Origin: Buxus sempervirens
Lineage: Eukaryota; Streptophyta; Magnoliopsida; Buxales; Buxaceae
DNA: 64,000 bases
NCBI GenBank assembly: GCA_947561395.2
Contig: OX387187.1
Location: forward strand, 28,625,829-28,689,828
Direction: 5' to 3'
Numbering within the stretch: the stretch's first letter is position 1; every line of letters begins with the position of its first letter. The notes beneath the pieces are model-generated. The model saw only the letters and a list, made by a program, of their open reading frames with translations. It had not been told where the DNA came from and did no database searches. The translations under genes and the position numbers were made by a program. Positions 34,193-46,479 of this stretch are shown piece by piece.

Positions 34193-36305
34193 TTGAAAAT
34201 AGGAAACACAAAATCGTGTTTGGCATACTTAGTTTTCAAATTGTTAGAAACAAAAAAGAGAGAGATTGAGAACCAAGATTGTTTTTAAAAGCCGAAACTT
34301 CCAGTTTTTAAAAAACCACAAATCATGTGGAATTTTTGCAATTTTTTTTAGTTAATGTGCTCGAACCCAAGTTCGAGCCTCTCTATCTCAGAAGCACCAA
34401 AGGAAAAGCTAGAGTTGAGAGAACAAGCAAATATAGTTTAGATGATTTCGTTGGAGACTCTAATTTTACTTTGATCAACAACATCAATCAGCCCACGCCG
34501 TGTCCGTCCCACAAGCTTGCCCTAGTTTTCCATCAATCTTCTGAACAACTTCTTTAAAAGGGCTGAGAATTCTCACCTTTTTTCAATCTCATTATATGTG
34601 GTATCTTGAATTTTGAATAATAATAACTTATATAAAACTAAAAATTATTTAAAGAGACCGTCGATAATTTAAAGTGTATCTTATGTATAATGATAACGAG
34701 GATTAATATGGATGGTTTGATGAAGATCCAACGGTTGGATTTACTTTTAAGAATGTGATAGTTAATTAAATATTTTCTTTTAATCCAATTGATTGTATTT
34801 TATGAGTTTTGGTGGAGTAGCATAGTTAGCAATCATGAAATTCTAATAGAAACATTGGGACCCGTTAATCAATTTTGAGAAATTTCCTTGTGCTAAAACT
34901 CTATTGTGGTCATGTGTGCTATTGTTTTGGGGGAAAAAAAATCCTATCGCATTGTGCTACTTTGGACGACTAAACCTAGAGAGGAAGAAAAACCGATGTT
35001 ATAGGCTGAAAGACGTGGGGATCTTCGTCTGGGTTGGTGTGTTGATCATAGAAAGAGTTGCTGAAGATCTTGGTTTGAGTATGGATTGAGTTGGTAGGTA
35101 AGTAACAATCCTTTAAAGGAAATCTATGCATTGTTTTATAGTTTAAGCAACAAACATTGGTTTTTTGAATGGATTTGATGATCTATTTGGGTAAATGTAT
35201 ATTGTTTTGAAAGGTTTTGAATGAATAATTTTTAGTATTCTTGGATGATTATGCTTAAATTCTATTGTTTATGATGTTGAATTGATAATGGATGATTAGG
35301 AATGTATTGGAGATGATTTGAAAGGATTTTCAAAGAGTTCTAGATCTGTTTTGATCGTAGAAAACCCAGAAGGAATGACTATTCCATGAAAATCCAATAA
35401 ATTCTTAGATTATGCCTTCACACCAGCTTGCACTTCAACCACTATCAAGCATAGCATATTTTTGTGTCTTCGCGCCTATCTCGTACAGTTAGCCTTAACA
35501 TTAAGTGATGACTATGTTAAATTTTTAGAATTGGATAGCAAGTTTCCTACACCTAACCTGCACCCAATGTCCCACTCCAATATCACTTGTTTTATTAAGC
35601 CTTTGAAATTGCGCCCTACCCACACTCGTGCAGTCGCGCGTGAACCATTTTGTTATTCAGCCGCTGTAGACACCCTAATTTGGGCTAGACTCCTTAAGAG
35701 CAAGTCTACATTCACCAAAAACCCCCGTTGCCATCCCCACTCTAAAGTCTAAACTCTATTGGCTTTCTAATCCCACTTCATTGTGTGCTTAAATATGGGC
35801 CAAATTCAACAATACTCCATCGCATGGTAAGATATGGATTTGGCGCAGTTGAGTTTATGAATTGGTTATTCAAAGCGAAGGCAGACAAGATGTTATATAC
35901 CCCCAAAGAAAGTCCACAAGCAACTTTGGCATAGAGAAATGACAATATTGGGAGAAAGAATCACACAATAGATGGCAAGATATTATGGTATATGGGTTAT
36001 GTAGGATATGAGTACTACGATAACAGTAGTTAGACCCATTAAAATAGTTATTATCCTTTTTTAGTAATACGGTTATAGTATTGTTCTTTTTACACTTCTT
36101 AATGAAAATGATGGTTGGACCTTATAAAAGGCATTATGCATCATTTTGTACGGTCTTAATAGAAGGCTTTATGCATTATATGATACAAGCAAGCAAAATA
36201 AAATTTTAATTATTACCAAACACATTATATTTTTAAAATTGTAATTGAATTTGTCTTAAACAACAGCCTTTATACAGAGGATCCATCTGATATTTAATTG
36301 GACTA
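34193..36305. other. Non-coding, nothing recognised
   Basis: AT-rich DNA. Frames at 34327-34557 and 35462-35752 are open but resemble nothing and lack splice or promoter context. Confidence 0.4.

Positions 36306-36343
<38 letters not shown>
36306..36343 (+). repeat. Poly(G) tract of 38 bases
   Basis: An uninterrupted run of 38 G (C on the minus strand), very unusual in a plant genome of this composition. It directly abuts the palindrome at 36346-36366. Length may be affected by polymerase slippage or assembly. Confidence 0.9.
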
Positions 36344-36345
<2 letters not shown>

Positions 36346-36366
36346 TGCACGTGCATCGCACGTGCA
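36346..36366 (-). repeat. Perfect hairpin with two CACGTG cores, possible Helitron 3' end
   Basis: TGCACGTGC and GCACGTGCA form 9-bp perfect arms around ATC. On the minus strand the hairpin is followed by the poly(C) run and then CTAG-T at 36306-36302. A GC hairpin shortly before CTAG and a 3' flanking T is the signature of a Helitron 3' terminus; here the spacer would be an expanded C-run. No matching 5' TC end was found, so this is a candidate only. Confidence 0.4.
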
Positions 36367-36783
36367 AAAGAATTCAGTCACTAATCACTCTACAACTTGA
36401 AATGAGTGTTATGTGTTTAGGCCTTGTTATATAACCGCGAAATGGTGAACACATTTTTAATTTCTTGAAATCTGGTTTGGCAAGACTTAAAATGAATTAG
36501 ATTCAAGTTGCAAAATAAAGTAGAGATATATCAATAACAACAATCTGCCTAAAACATCCTTGCCAACCCCAATACATTACCAATTTCAGTTAAAATGCAA
36601 CAAAGTTATTCTAAGAAACTTAATTTGTGATCTCCAATAGATATTTTTCCCCTGTTTAGGTTCTGCAACTTGCCTTTTGTTGAAGAAAACCATAAATAAT
36701 AAAAAGCAGAAGTACAAAATAGAATCTATTACAGGATTACAATTGCCATAATTCTATACTATCACATGGTGCATGACGATCAA

Positions 36784-36954
36784 TCAGATGCTCAACTGGT
36801 CCCGCTGCATGATGTTCTCATCAGTTGAATCAAGTGTAGAAGGATCAGGTGGGTCTGAAAACTTTGACCAGCATGTGTTAACCAAGTCAACATTCCACCA
36901 ATTTGCCTTATCAAAGCTCCAGTTCCCAACACTAAACTCCAAACCATAGTGAAA
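36784..36954 (-). CDS. Unrecognised tryptophan-rich terminal exon
   Basis: An open 56-codon stretch after a TTGGGAG acceptor, ending at a TGA at 36784. It contains FHYGLEFSVGNWSFDKANWW and ends MQRDQLSI. Amino-acid composition and lack of stops look like real coding sequence of a minus-strand gene, but I do not recognise the family and could not link it to other exons with certainty. Confidence 0.35.
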   Translation of the reverse strand, partial: FHYGLEFSVGNWSFDKANWWNVDLVNTCWSKFSDPPDPSTLDSTDENIMQRDQLSI

Positions 36955-39900
36955 CTCCCAACATTATCATAGAGGGATATAATCTAGGGCTTTTTATGTC
37001 CATAAAAAGATATGTCCATAATCATGATATTTCTCGTTCCGCTCCCTTTGCCAGAAATAGACCTATAGAAGTACAAAGCACTTAATCCCGTCAAATAATA
37101 AAAGCAATCACAACTGAAAATGAAAAGAAAACAATCTACCAACAGGACAACTGCCTGTTCAGCTATCTTGCGTTTGAGGAATTTGAAGAGAAGAATATAG
37201 CAATGTGTTTGCAAGGAAGACTATAGCCAATACGAATACATACATAAAATATTTATCAAATTTGTTTATGCATTACATGAATCCTGAAGAATTATTTCAA
37301 TCTTTAACCTATAGGGATGGACCGGATTCATTTACTGACCCTAGCTAGTTAAGATAGGGCATTGGCTATCAATTGATTGATTGATCAAAATTTATTATGC
37401 ATAACCATTTCTGACTGATAGTTCCCATTCCTAATCCTGCATTTGAACCTACTTGCAACAACATCTAAAAGATATAGACTAACAAGAACATGTTTTCTGC
37501 TTATGTGTGAATAACTTCAAATTTGGTACAAGTAATTGTCATAACCTGACATACGATGGTGCTCCATGTATAAAAAATCGAATCTTATTATGCACCGTCA
37601 CCTATTTGAATCCATGCCAAGCTAAACTACAAGTTTATCTGGGTCTGGGTTCTCAAATTAGAGAATTTGGTTCTGAATTGGATCGGTTACATTATGGGTT
37701 GGTTTTGCTGATGTTTTAGACCCTGAGTTTGGAACTGGCTTGGCATCAAACCCACCCAAACCAACCTGAGTTTAAGGAAAGTTCACTATTTTAATCATTA
37801 CAAAGTTAAATCTAATTTTTTTTTCCCATAATTCACATATAGAAATGAGTTCCTAATTAGAAGAACAAAGACCTCAGAGAGTGCAGTCACTGTCAAACAA
37901 GATTTTATAATGTTTTCAAAGTAGTTTCTTATGTACTCATACAATGTTTATTCATCTAATGAAAAACTTGGTCCGAGGTTAATTCAAATCTTTACAAACA
38001 TTTCATGTACATACACAAATTGGAGCAAACCCATAATCATAAATCTCATTTATCAAGTTTGACGTATCCACTTTTTTTGTATATACTGAATAATAGAAAA
38101 TTTCTGTTCAAAAGGATAGTTAATGTTTATTATGATGCCTAACATTTGACATAAAAAAATTTGTGTAGGATATAACTCTCTCTGGAAAACGAGTTGGAAA
38201 TCTCAGTTATGCTCAAAACAGTGCTGCTCTATATGGTGTCTAATTGTCCTTTTATATGATCAAGATCCACTGAAAGAACACTAATCCTAACAAATCATAT
38301 TGCATATGACACCTTATGCGGTTAAAGGAACCAGCAGAAAGTTTGTGTTACATAATATCCACGGGGTCTACTCCTTCCATAATTTGATCAAGAGATTTAA
38401 TGATCAGTAATATCCGCTAGAATAACCAGAATCCAAAGATGTACTCAAATGACTATCCTCGAAAGGAATTAACTCAGACAGAAGACAAAAAGGTGAAAAC
38501 CTACCAGAAGGACAAATGTGAACACCTGATCTGAAGTAGACCCTTGATTACACACTGTTTTCCCCCTTCATTTGAAACTGAATTACCTAAAGACAACATG
38601 AAACCTAAATTGAGGATGACTCGATTACCTCTCTCATAACTCTACCATTTTACACACCTCTCAAGAACCTACATACTAATTAACATGAAATCACATTGAG
38701 GAAACCACTACTGAACTGGTTCAGTCATACAAAAATTATATGATCTTAAAAAAATCAAAAATACTTTCAAAATTTTAAATTAAGTACAATAAAATTATAG
38801 TAATACAAAATGAACCATTTGATGAGAGAAACAGAACAACACACACCACAACCCCCCACCCCCCAAAAAAAAAGAACACACTGGAGTTAGTCAGATACAA
38901 ATTGGATACTCATAATAACAGTGAAGACACAATTTTTGACATGTGGTGGAGAAACAAGGTCCATATTGACAACCATACATACATGGGATAAATACTTTGT
39001 TATTTTTGTTCCTTCTGTATTTAAGCAGAACAATATTATTCTAGCTATTGATGCAAAAGCATCAAATAACCTGAGATTTTTGAGTCAAACAAGTTAGCCA
39101 CCTGGACTTGTGCCCAATCAAGAGACATTTCCCACATGAGAGAAAAAGATAAGCTTCTACATAAATTTTGCTCATGTCAAACAATGAAGGAAAATTCAAC
39201 AATAAATAGACACCAATATATAAAGTCAAATCTTATATTTCTAATTTCGATGCTCATAAGAATCTGATCACGTAAAGCTTAAGAATTTTTGCATAACATA
39301 GAATTGATTCACATTCTTACAGAGAAGTGGAAAAATAACATTTTCTAAATGTTAGCAAAAATAAAAGGTACAAACTTCCATAGAAGACTTATCATTATTC
39401 ATTAGTGCCATATGGCCCACAGTGAAAGCAAAGTAATAATATTAAACAAGAAACTTGCTGCACTTGACAAGGATAAGAAACATGCACTTGACAAGGATAA
39501 GAAACAAATGCGAATCTTTTCAGAATAATCAAATGGATAAGTAGTTAACTGACAATTGAAGTATTACTTTGCCTTTCCCTAAAACATGAAAGCCATACAC
39601 TGAAGAGAAAAAATGGAAAAAAGAAATCCAGGAATGAGACGGTCAGTACTAAGTAACCCTTCTAGATCATGATACAAGAGACAGAAATATTAAACAGAAC
39701 TCCCCAAAACTTCAGCAACCATGTGTTCATCTCCAAACAAGATAGAAAGTGATGAACATAAAAGAAGTCAAATGAACCCGTTCTGCTCTCCTATGGCCTT
39801 TTAAATTGATAAATTTGCTTTCCTCTGAATGGCAGGGAAGAGAAACAGAAAACCTCTACTCTCCTTGTTCTCTAGCATTTTGACTTTCTTTGTCTGGCAG

Positions 39901-40389
39901 ATCTACTTTTGAATTTTCTCTTTTCCATCAAAATCTCTCTTTGTCATTTGAGCTTACAGTTTCAAAGCAATACTTCAATGGAAACTCTTGGAAAGCAAAT
40001 AGGCCAAGAAGCAATAAAAAGCTTTGTTTAGTCGAAAATGAAGACATCATTAGGAAGACATCAAGAAGCAAATAGACACTGAAACAGTTCATATAAATAA
40101 CTGGATGCCTGATACTGAAGACATCAATTAGGATGTACACAAAAATCATCATCTTGACAGCTAGATAATGTATTCTCATGGCCCCATCAACTTCCAAGTA
40201 TATGTATATATTAGGAGATACTCTGACTGGAACTTTGATGAAGTAAAATATTAATGTTAAGTGTTTTTACTCCCCTGAAATTATTTTTTTTAGACTACAT
40301 CATCACTTGATAACGTCATATGAATGGAAATGATAACCTCAAAGACTTTAGAAATTACTGATGCAATATTATTTGGTTCGGTCGTGTAC
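36955..40389. other. Non-coding, intron-like
   Basis: AT-rich with no supported exon. A poorly conserved phrase GATATGTCCATAATCA occurs near 37010 and 40925. Possibly an intron or flank of the decayed acyl-CoA synthetase copy just upstream on the minus strand. Confidence 0.35.
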
Positions 40390-40877
40390 CCCCTGGTAGA
40401 AACCAACTGCAACTCCAAAGTACACTGTAATAACTTGATTTGCACGTTCATAGATGTGAGCCAAAGGAAGATATGATATGTAACTGCCCACAAGAAAGAG
40501 AGATAGAGTGAGAAGGAGGAGATGCCAAGCAGCTTAATTAAAAATAAAACTCAGAAAGAGATAAAGCACTAATTCCTCTACATCATATAAATGTACAATC
40601 TGAAAAAATAACTTACATCTAATGGATAGAACTTTGTAGTAAGAGTGGAACAAGCAATATTTGCAATAAAATTTCCATGGGTCAGCATAACTCCCTTGCC
40701 ATAAGAACAATACACACTTCACATAGTTAATATAAGCAACAAATTCATTCCAATGAGAATACTTGAATTAAAGTATCTTTATAGTACCATTGGTGTCCCT
40801 GTTGTCCCACTTGTGTAGCAAATGGTGGCAAGATCATCAAGTTTTGGGGAGCAAAAAGGCTGAAGATCATTGTGGCC
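40390..40877 (-). pseudogene. Long-chain acyl-CoA synthetase (peroxisomal LACS6/7-like), three exons only
   Basis: Three consecutive exons of the AMP-binding domain. Exon a, 40877-40788, has KLDDLATICYTSGTTGTPM. Exon b, 40694-40617, has GVMLTHGNFIANIA. Exon c, 40483-40390, has YISYLPLAHIYERANQVITV and FGVAVGFYQG. The intron positions match those of plant peroxisomal LACS genes, so this is not a processed copy. Signs of decay: the invariant lysine of the SGTTGTPKG motif is methionine; the b/c junction is out of phase by one base with the visible GT/AG sites; and no upstream or downstream LACS exons were found within several kilobases. Most likely a partial gene copy. Confidence 0.75.
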
Positions 40878-42563
40878 CTAAAAGATATTGGGGAAAAAAA
40901 AAGATACGTCCATAAAATGCAAAGATATGTCCATAATCAAATGCTAGAAATACTTACATGTCATGTACCATCTTCACTACAAACAACTTAAGCTCCAAGA
41001 AATTCAGGAATATTACTCTAAACTGTTATAGAATTATCTCAGTTCAATTGGTTCTATGCTTGTAATTTTTTTCCCCTTTCATGATCAATTTATGCTTCCA
41101 TAATCTATTTCCTGACCTACAATGAATATGCAAATATGCAAGTTATGCTTCTATAAGGAATTTACACCAACTGTAAGGAATAAATTGTTAACAAAGGAAT
41201 ATGCAATTATGCTTAGATAAAAGAGTAGACATACATCTTGGATAACCAATTAATGCAGCAGAGTACTGCACATGACATTTGTCACAAGATTGATTCACTG
41301 TAATCAGAAATCCAAAATTAATCCATCATAATCATCACCAAGGAGAAACTTTTAAATGTGAAAATGCATGTCGATTCCCTTTATGCATCATGCTAATATG
41401 CCTAGCTGCAGCAGTAAAAAGCTGATAGAATTCAGAACTTAAACAAATGTTAACCTTTTCCAAAAAGAGCTTTGAAGTGAATACTGTTCATGGATATTCC
41501 TTCAGCTTGAGCTATAGCATCTACCATCTCAAAACCCACCTGGAAAAAATCCATCACACAGTATTGTAGCATGAAAACAAAAAGGTTGAAATCTGTTATT
41601 TACAGGCTATGGCTTTCATTTACAGGCTATTAAATTAACTATACAAGTACAGAAAAACATGACAAAGTACAAAACATCCACAGCGAAAAAAAAAGGTTTT
41701 ACCCCACATTGGGAACTTGTTCTCAGACCAATAAGGAATTTTATTTTACTAATGCACCATAAAAAAAAATATAACAGAAGTTGATATAGAACATATAGAG
41801 CATGTGTGCAGGGGAAAAAAGTGTACCCAGTGCCCAATTTTCTGGTCTCTTCAAATGTTCAGATTTGGAACAGTTTGCAGCTGACAAGTTGCCAATAAGG
41901 GACCTGCATATTCAGGAATATGTTTCTTCAGAGGGGCAAGTATTTGTTGTTTGTTTTGCTACATTTAATCTCTCCTTTCTCTCAAATAGACCCAATCAGC
42001 GTGCATGCACATGCAATGTTTAAGTTTGTTATAGATATGAGATATACGAAACCATGAAGGAAATAAAATAAAAAGCAAAGTAAACTTACTGTTGATTTGC
42101 ACACTCCGAATGAAAGCATTTTATAAATCTGTAGCAGCAAGTGATAAATTGCTCTTTGTATTTTTCTAACAAGATATTTTGTTCTTTTTTCTGAAATTTA
42201 TTGTGCTTAATGTAATTACAAATAGATGTAAAAAAGGCGAGGTTCTTATTAACTTATGAAAGAGGTATTTACAAGATTACATACAGATATAACAAAAAAA
42301 GAGCAAATTGCTGTTTGCTCGTATGTATAACAAAAAAAGAGCAATTTGTTACTTGCTCATATCTATTACAAAAAAGGCAACATTCTGTGATGTAGTCATA
42401 CTTATGAAATAAGTGCACGGCAGAATGAGCTAGAACTATCATAAGGACAGTAATTACAAACAGTAGCTTTGACCTGATCCATATGTACAAAGCATATACA
42501 GCAGGTGTGATAAAACAAAACCAACTAACAGGAGAATTCACCAAACCAAACAAATCTGTTCCT
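40878..42563. other. Mostly non-coding, with one possible exon
   Basis: Apart from the possible exon at 41455-41539, AT-rich non-coding sequence. A short direct repeat occurs near 42275-42380 (TATAACAAAAAAAGAGCAA and ACTTGCTCATATCTATTACA-like units). Confidence 0.35.
41455..41539 (-). CDS. Unrecognised internal exon
   Basis: An 85-base stretch between a TTTTCCAG acceptor and a GTTAAC donor encodes VGFEMVDAIAQAEGISMNSI followed by HFKALFGK, with no stop. It looks coding but I cannot name the family. It lies on the same strand as the LACS pieces, 0.6 kb upstream of them, but does not resemble any LACS segment I know. Confidence 0.3.
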
Positions 42564-43025
42564 TCAAATATCCATTTGTTCAAGCCTTTCAGCCAGCATC
42601 TGGTTCTCGTTCATATATTCTAATATTGTTTGATTCGAATCTTGGATTTTTGATTCCAATGCCATTACATGGTCTTCATTTTTTTGTAACTTTTCTTCTA
42701 AATAACTCACATATTTCTTAATTTCAGATATTTCAACTCTAGCTTCATTCAGTTGCTTTTTCAAATCAACAATGACTGGATCAAGCATACTGGAAACTCC
42801 TTTTGAATTTAATACATCAACGGCAACATCTGCTGCAGATTTTTCAGCTTCTTTCTTATTTTTCTTCCATGCTCCTATAGATGAAACTTTACCCACAATA
42901 ATCGTTTATTGGAAAAACAGTTGGTGTGCATCACCTTCTGTAATGTGATTGTAAACTGGTAAATTGATCTTATACTTCTGACACATTTCTTGGAGGACGT
43001 TCTTTGGGCTGAGTGTATTTTCCAT
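42564..43025 (-). pseudogene. Double-stranded RNA-binding domain protein, intronless, with one in-frame stop
   Basis: Begins at ATG 43025 with SPKNVLQEMCQKYKINLPVY, then GDAHQLFFQ, a TAA stop at 42908-42906, and continues in the same frame with VGKVSSIGAWKKNKKEAEKS and AADVAVDVL. Together these give the alpha-beta-beta-beta-alpha order of a dsRBD with the final KK-x-AE-x-SAA helix intact. A heptad-rich coiled coil follows (LKKQLNEARVEISEIKKYVS to MLAERLEQM). The dsRBD is uninterrupted by introns, suggesting a retrocopy or a TE-carried gene. Without the stop the protein would be about 153 residues. Confidence 0.7.
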
Positions 43026-44250
43026 ATCTATAATTTATCATAAAAAAGAAAGAATAAGAGAATATAGAATTGACAAGAAGGATCTAAAAAATAAACTACA
43101 AATGTTGTTTTCCATATCAATTTAGATGTTTGTGCTTTATGGCTAAGGTTTTAGTTTGGTGTTGTTTAATTGAGGTTCCAACCCAAAACTAAGTTGATCT
43201 AATGTTTCAGTATTTTTTATAGAAGAAGAAGTAAAAAATGACAAATAACTGTAATATTTAATCCATAACAGTTGACACTATATAAATACAAAATAAAACT
43301 GATCAAACATCATTTTTTGGTTTTCGGCTAGGTTTATGGTTAATCTGAAAAGATTTAGCTTCTTTTTTGCTTCAACATTGTGGTTTTGATTATTTATTGG
43401 TTTAGTTTGCACTTTGTTTTCTTATATTTATAGTTAATAAAAAATGACACTACATAAAATTGAAGCAAAACATGTAAACGAACAAACAACAGTAACTCTC
43501 TTCCTATATTGAGCTGGAATTTTTACGAAATCCTAAAATGGAAGTGTCACTAAATTTTAAGTATTTTATGCATTTTGAGCTTCCTTTATCCTACAAATAT
43601 GGCTCTGATCCTTCTTTTTTTCTCCCTAACTAAGAATGTTATTTATATATGGACAGATAAATATTAATATTGGCAATATGTGTATCAGAAATGGCAATAA
43701 CTGATTGATATTGATACAGATACTGTAAACAATGTCGAAGTTTCATCAACAACAAAACAACTAAAGATGAAAGTGAAGTTACTTTCTTGCACTCAAATTG
43801 GTTTTTCGCAGTTCCCTGACATTTTTCATTATATCAAGAAGTAAGATTCTCTACTTACCGATTGAGGTAGGAAGAGAGAAAAAGAAAAACACACACACAC
43901 ACACACACACACATGCAGAACAAATGCAAAAAAAGGACCTACAAGCATAACAGAAATCACAGGTAATAAATACAGAAACATAGAGGAGAAGACCACATCA
44001 AAACAAAATTAAATATGACATCTCGATGCTTTTATAGTAAGAGAAATTCTTTTGCATTGTATGATGTCTCATGGCTTTTCACTTTTCATCTGTTGATGTA
44101 AAATGATTTGTCAGATTAATTACTCAGCACACACATGAAACAAAGGGAAAAGGAAAAGCACCAACAGTAGCCCCATTTCAAAGACAAGCAGACAAACAAA
44201 ATCGTAGACAGACAAGCAGACAAACAAAATAACAACAACACCAACAATAT
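43026..44250. other. Non-coding, with an (AC)n microsatellite
   Basis: AT-rich; no supported frame. The only notable features are the (AC)n tract at 43889-43913 and a small direct repeat ACAAGCAGACAAACAAAAT at about 44184-44230. Confidence 0.45.
43889..43913. repeat. (AC)12 microsatellite
   Basis: Uninterrupted AC dinucleotide repeat. Confidence 0.95.
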
Positions 44251-44254
44251 CACC

Positions 44255-45723
44255 TAAAAGAAATCGATGGCAACCCCCCAATATCATCTCCATCGGGGTC
44301 TTCAGACTCTTCAACCGCCGATTCCATTTACAAGAAACTCGCTGAACCATAGGTTGCACAATATATGGGAGTGCATACGTTGGTTTTGGGGGGTCACTCA
44401 ATTTATCTAAAGCCTCAACCCAGGTCCTGCTGTCGTTTCACTTATTAAGTGTAGAAAATGCTACCAATGATTTTTATTACCTCTCAAACAAGGGGCGAAA
44501 GATGAGTAACCAAAATAAAAAGTTCTGATTGCTAAAACTCATTGGAAAGAACAATTGTTTACAATTAAAAGATTGACGAGTAAATCAAATCTCGTAGAAC
44601 AAGTAATGATATGCAAAACCATAATCTTAAAACGATTTTAAGGCAAGATTCTGATGCTGTTCAAATTACTTTTCCTGGTTCAATTGAACTGGTCAAACCG
44701 ACGTTTCTAATAAACCCTAGAAACAGCGCAGCTCAAGTGTCAGTTTGTCTGGTTCGGTTTCTTTAAAGACCCAAATAAGTTAAAAAGGGTTTCAAACAAA
44801 GATCGGTTGGAAGACAACCAGATCTTTGTTCCATCAGCTGTGATCCCAAGGAAACGGTCACCTTGCTATACGCCAACTCCGTTGAAGGAGTCACCATGCA
44901 ACCGGACGCCACCCCAACCGAAACAAAACAAAAACCCATTTATTTCTATACTTATTTATCGGGTTCAACTCAGCTCTTCAGCACAATAACACGCTACAAG
45001 CCTTTCACATTAGAGTTTAGACAGAAACAGACAACTTCCAAGTCGTCAATCTTCTATAACAAGAAGAGAAAACATAAGACAAGGTCAAAATGTTCACACA
45101 AGGAAAACACATACCGAATCTCAGGGGTTCTTTCTCCTCTTTTCACATGACAAAATAGGTGAGGAATTATATCAAACAGGTGAAGTTCGGCTCCTCAGGA
45201 AGAAGATAGCCGCACCGAACAAGTAACGATTTGGGCCCACTGCCTCAGCCTTGTCTTTACCGTCTGAGGATTATCACCTGCAATTAAGGATAATCAAGAC
45301 AGCAAATTAGAAAAGCAAGTTACATATTTTATAAAAAGAGATGTTCGGATTAGCTGTTTTAAGAATCCCCAATCCACAGACCAACCGCTGCATCAATGGA
45401 GCACCAAACTGAGTACCACATGAAGCAAGGCAAAACAACGAACTCAATATGCTTTAAAAAAAACATTTTTTTTAAATTCCCCAGAAACAGCATGTGAGTA
45501 GATTTATCCGATCGAAAAACTTCGATGTCATTAAGAAAATCAAAAATTGATCGATGGATCGTTGATAAGATAGAATCACCTGGAGTGAAAGAGATTGGGA
45601 GAGGGCTTCAAAGAGGCGATGCATCGCGCTCCGAGGCCGTCGATGAGGACGAAGACATGGAGGTGAGCATGCAGGTTGACACGAGTGCTGAAACGTGGCC
45701 GGAATAGTAGGAGTTGAAAACAT
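44255..45723 (-). CDS. 5' exons of an unrecognised minus-strand gene (tentative)
   Basis: Possible exons are: one ending at about 45580 (SLQ or FTPG before a GTGATT donor); one starting at 45277 with GDNPQTVKTRLRQWAQIVTC; and one around 44430-44255 with TWVEALDKLSDPPKPTYALP and YIVQPMVQRV. The second and third read like conserved protein, but I could not find a fully open joined frame: the frame that fits exon 2 has a TGA at 45610 in exon 1, and exon 2 lacks a clear GT donor. A TATA box lies upstream at 45807-45815. I do not recognise the family. Confidence 0.3.
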
Positions 45724-45806
45724 GGAGGAGGTGAATGACGCTGAAGATTGTTTTCATAAATGAAATGATGAAGCAGACAGGTCGGAAAACAGGAGGTCGT
45801 AACGGA

Positions 45807-45815
45807 CCTTTTATA
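45807..45815 (-). promoter_or_regulatory. TATA box of the divergent minus-strand gene
   Basis: TATAAAAGG on the minus strand, about 85 bases before the first minus ATG at 45723. Together with RH5 starting at 46059 on the plus strand it defines a compact divergent promoter of about 335 bp. Confidence 0.55.
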
Positions 45816-46058
45816 CACGTTAATAGATTCGGATATCTTTAAAATTAATGGGATTGGATCTTAGATCGGGTCGGAATCTCACCCGTTGCAGGCTTGCAGC
45901 CCTACATGGTCACAAAGGAAGTCATAGACTCAGCCATTCGGTGAGTGTTACATTCGTAATTTAATATCGTATGCAATGGTGTTTTTGTTAATCTCTTAAG
46001 CGGAGTCACCTGTTTGGTTTCGTGGAATTTTGTTCCTGGTTCGCGTTTTGCTTACAGA

Positions 46059-46479
46059 ATGGGAAGAGAACTCGAAGATGCACGACGTCTAATGGAACCA
46101 GAAGCCTTGGAAGTTACAGAGAACGGTGGAGATTTTGAAACTAAGAAGATAAAGAAGAACAAGAGGAAGAAGAGGAAGGACAAGGAAACAGAACACTTTG
46201 ATGTAAGTGGGGAAAATCAAGCATCAGAACTGCATGAAGGGGAAGCAAAGAGGAAGTGGAAGCAGGAAGAAGTTGAGCTTGTTGGCGAAGAAGAGAACGG
46301 AACCCTAGCAGTCTCGGAAAGCCATGGAAGCGATGCACAAGAGAGAAAGAATAAGAAGGAGAAGAAAAAGAGGGAATTGAATCGCAGTGAGCGGATGAAA
46401 TTTGAGAATGGAAAGGAAGATGAAACCGTAACGGAATTGGAGAAGAAGAGTAAGAGGCAGAAGAAATCTGTTGTGTTTG
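46059..46479 (+). pseudogene. RH5: DEAD-box RNA helicase RH5, 5' part of first coding exon, cut by a retrotransposon
   Basis: Nucleolar-type DEAD-box helicase with a basic N-terminal extension, needed for RNA processing. The 140 residues visible here begin MGRELEDARRLMEPEALEV and are a lysine/glutamate-rich low-complexity extension (KKIKKNKRKKRKDKETEHF, then KSKRQKKSVVF). The frame stops inside the LTR of the inserted element after the shared GTTTG. The same codon frame resumes at 63082. An in-frame ATG lies 15 codons upstream, but a TTACAG acceptor just before 46059 and the family pattern favour this one. As it stands only a short truncated protein could be made. Confidence 0.88.
46475..46479. 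repeat. Target site duplication GTTTG, left copy
   Basis: GTTTG immediately before the left LTR, matched by GTTTG at 63082-63086. These bases are RH5 coding sequence. Confidence 0.95.
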
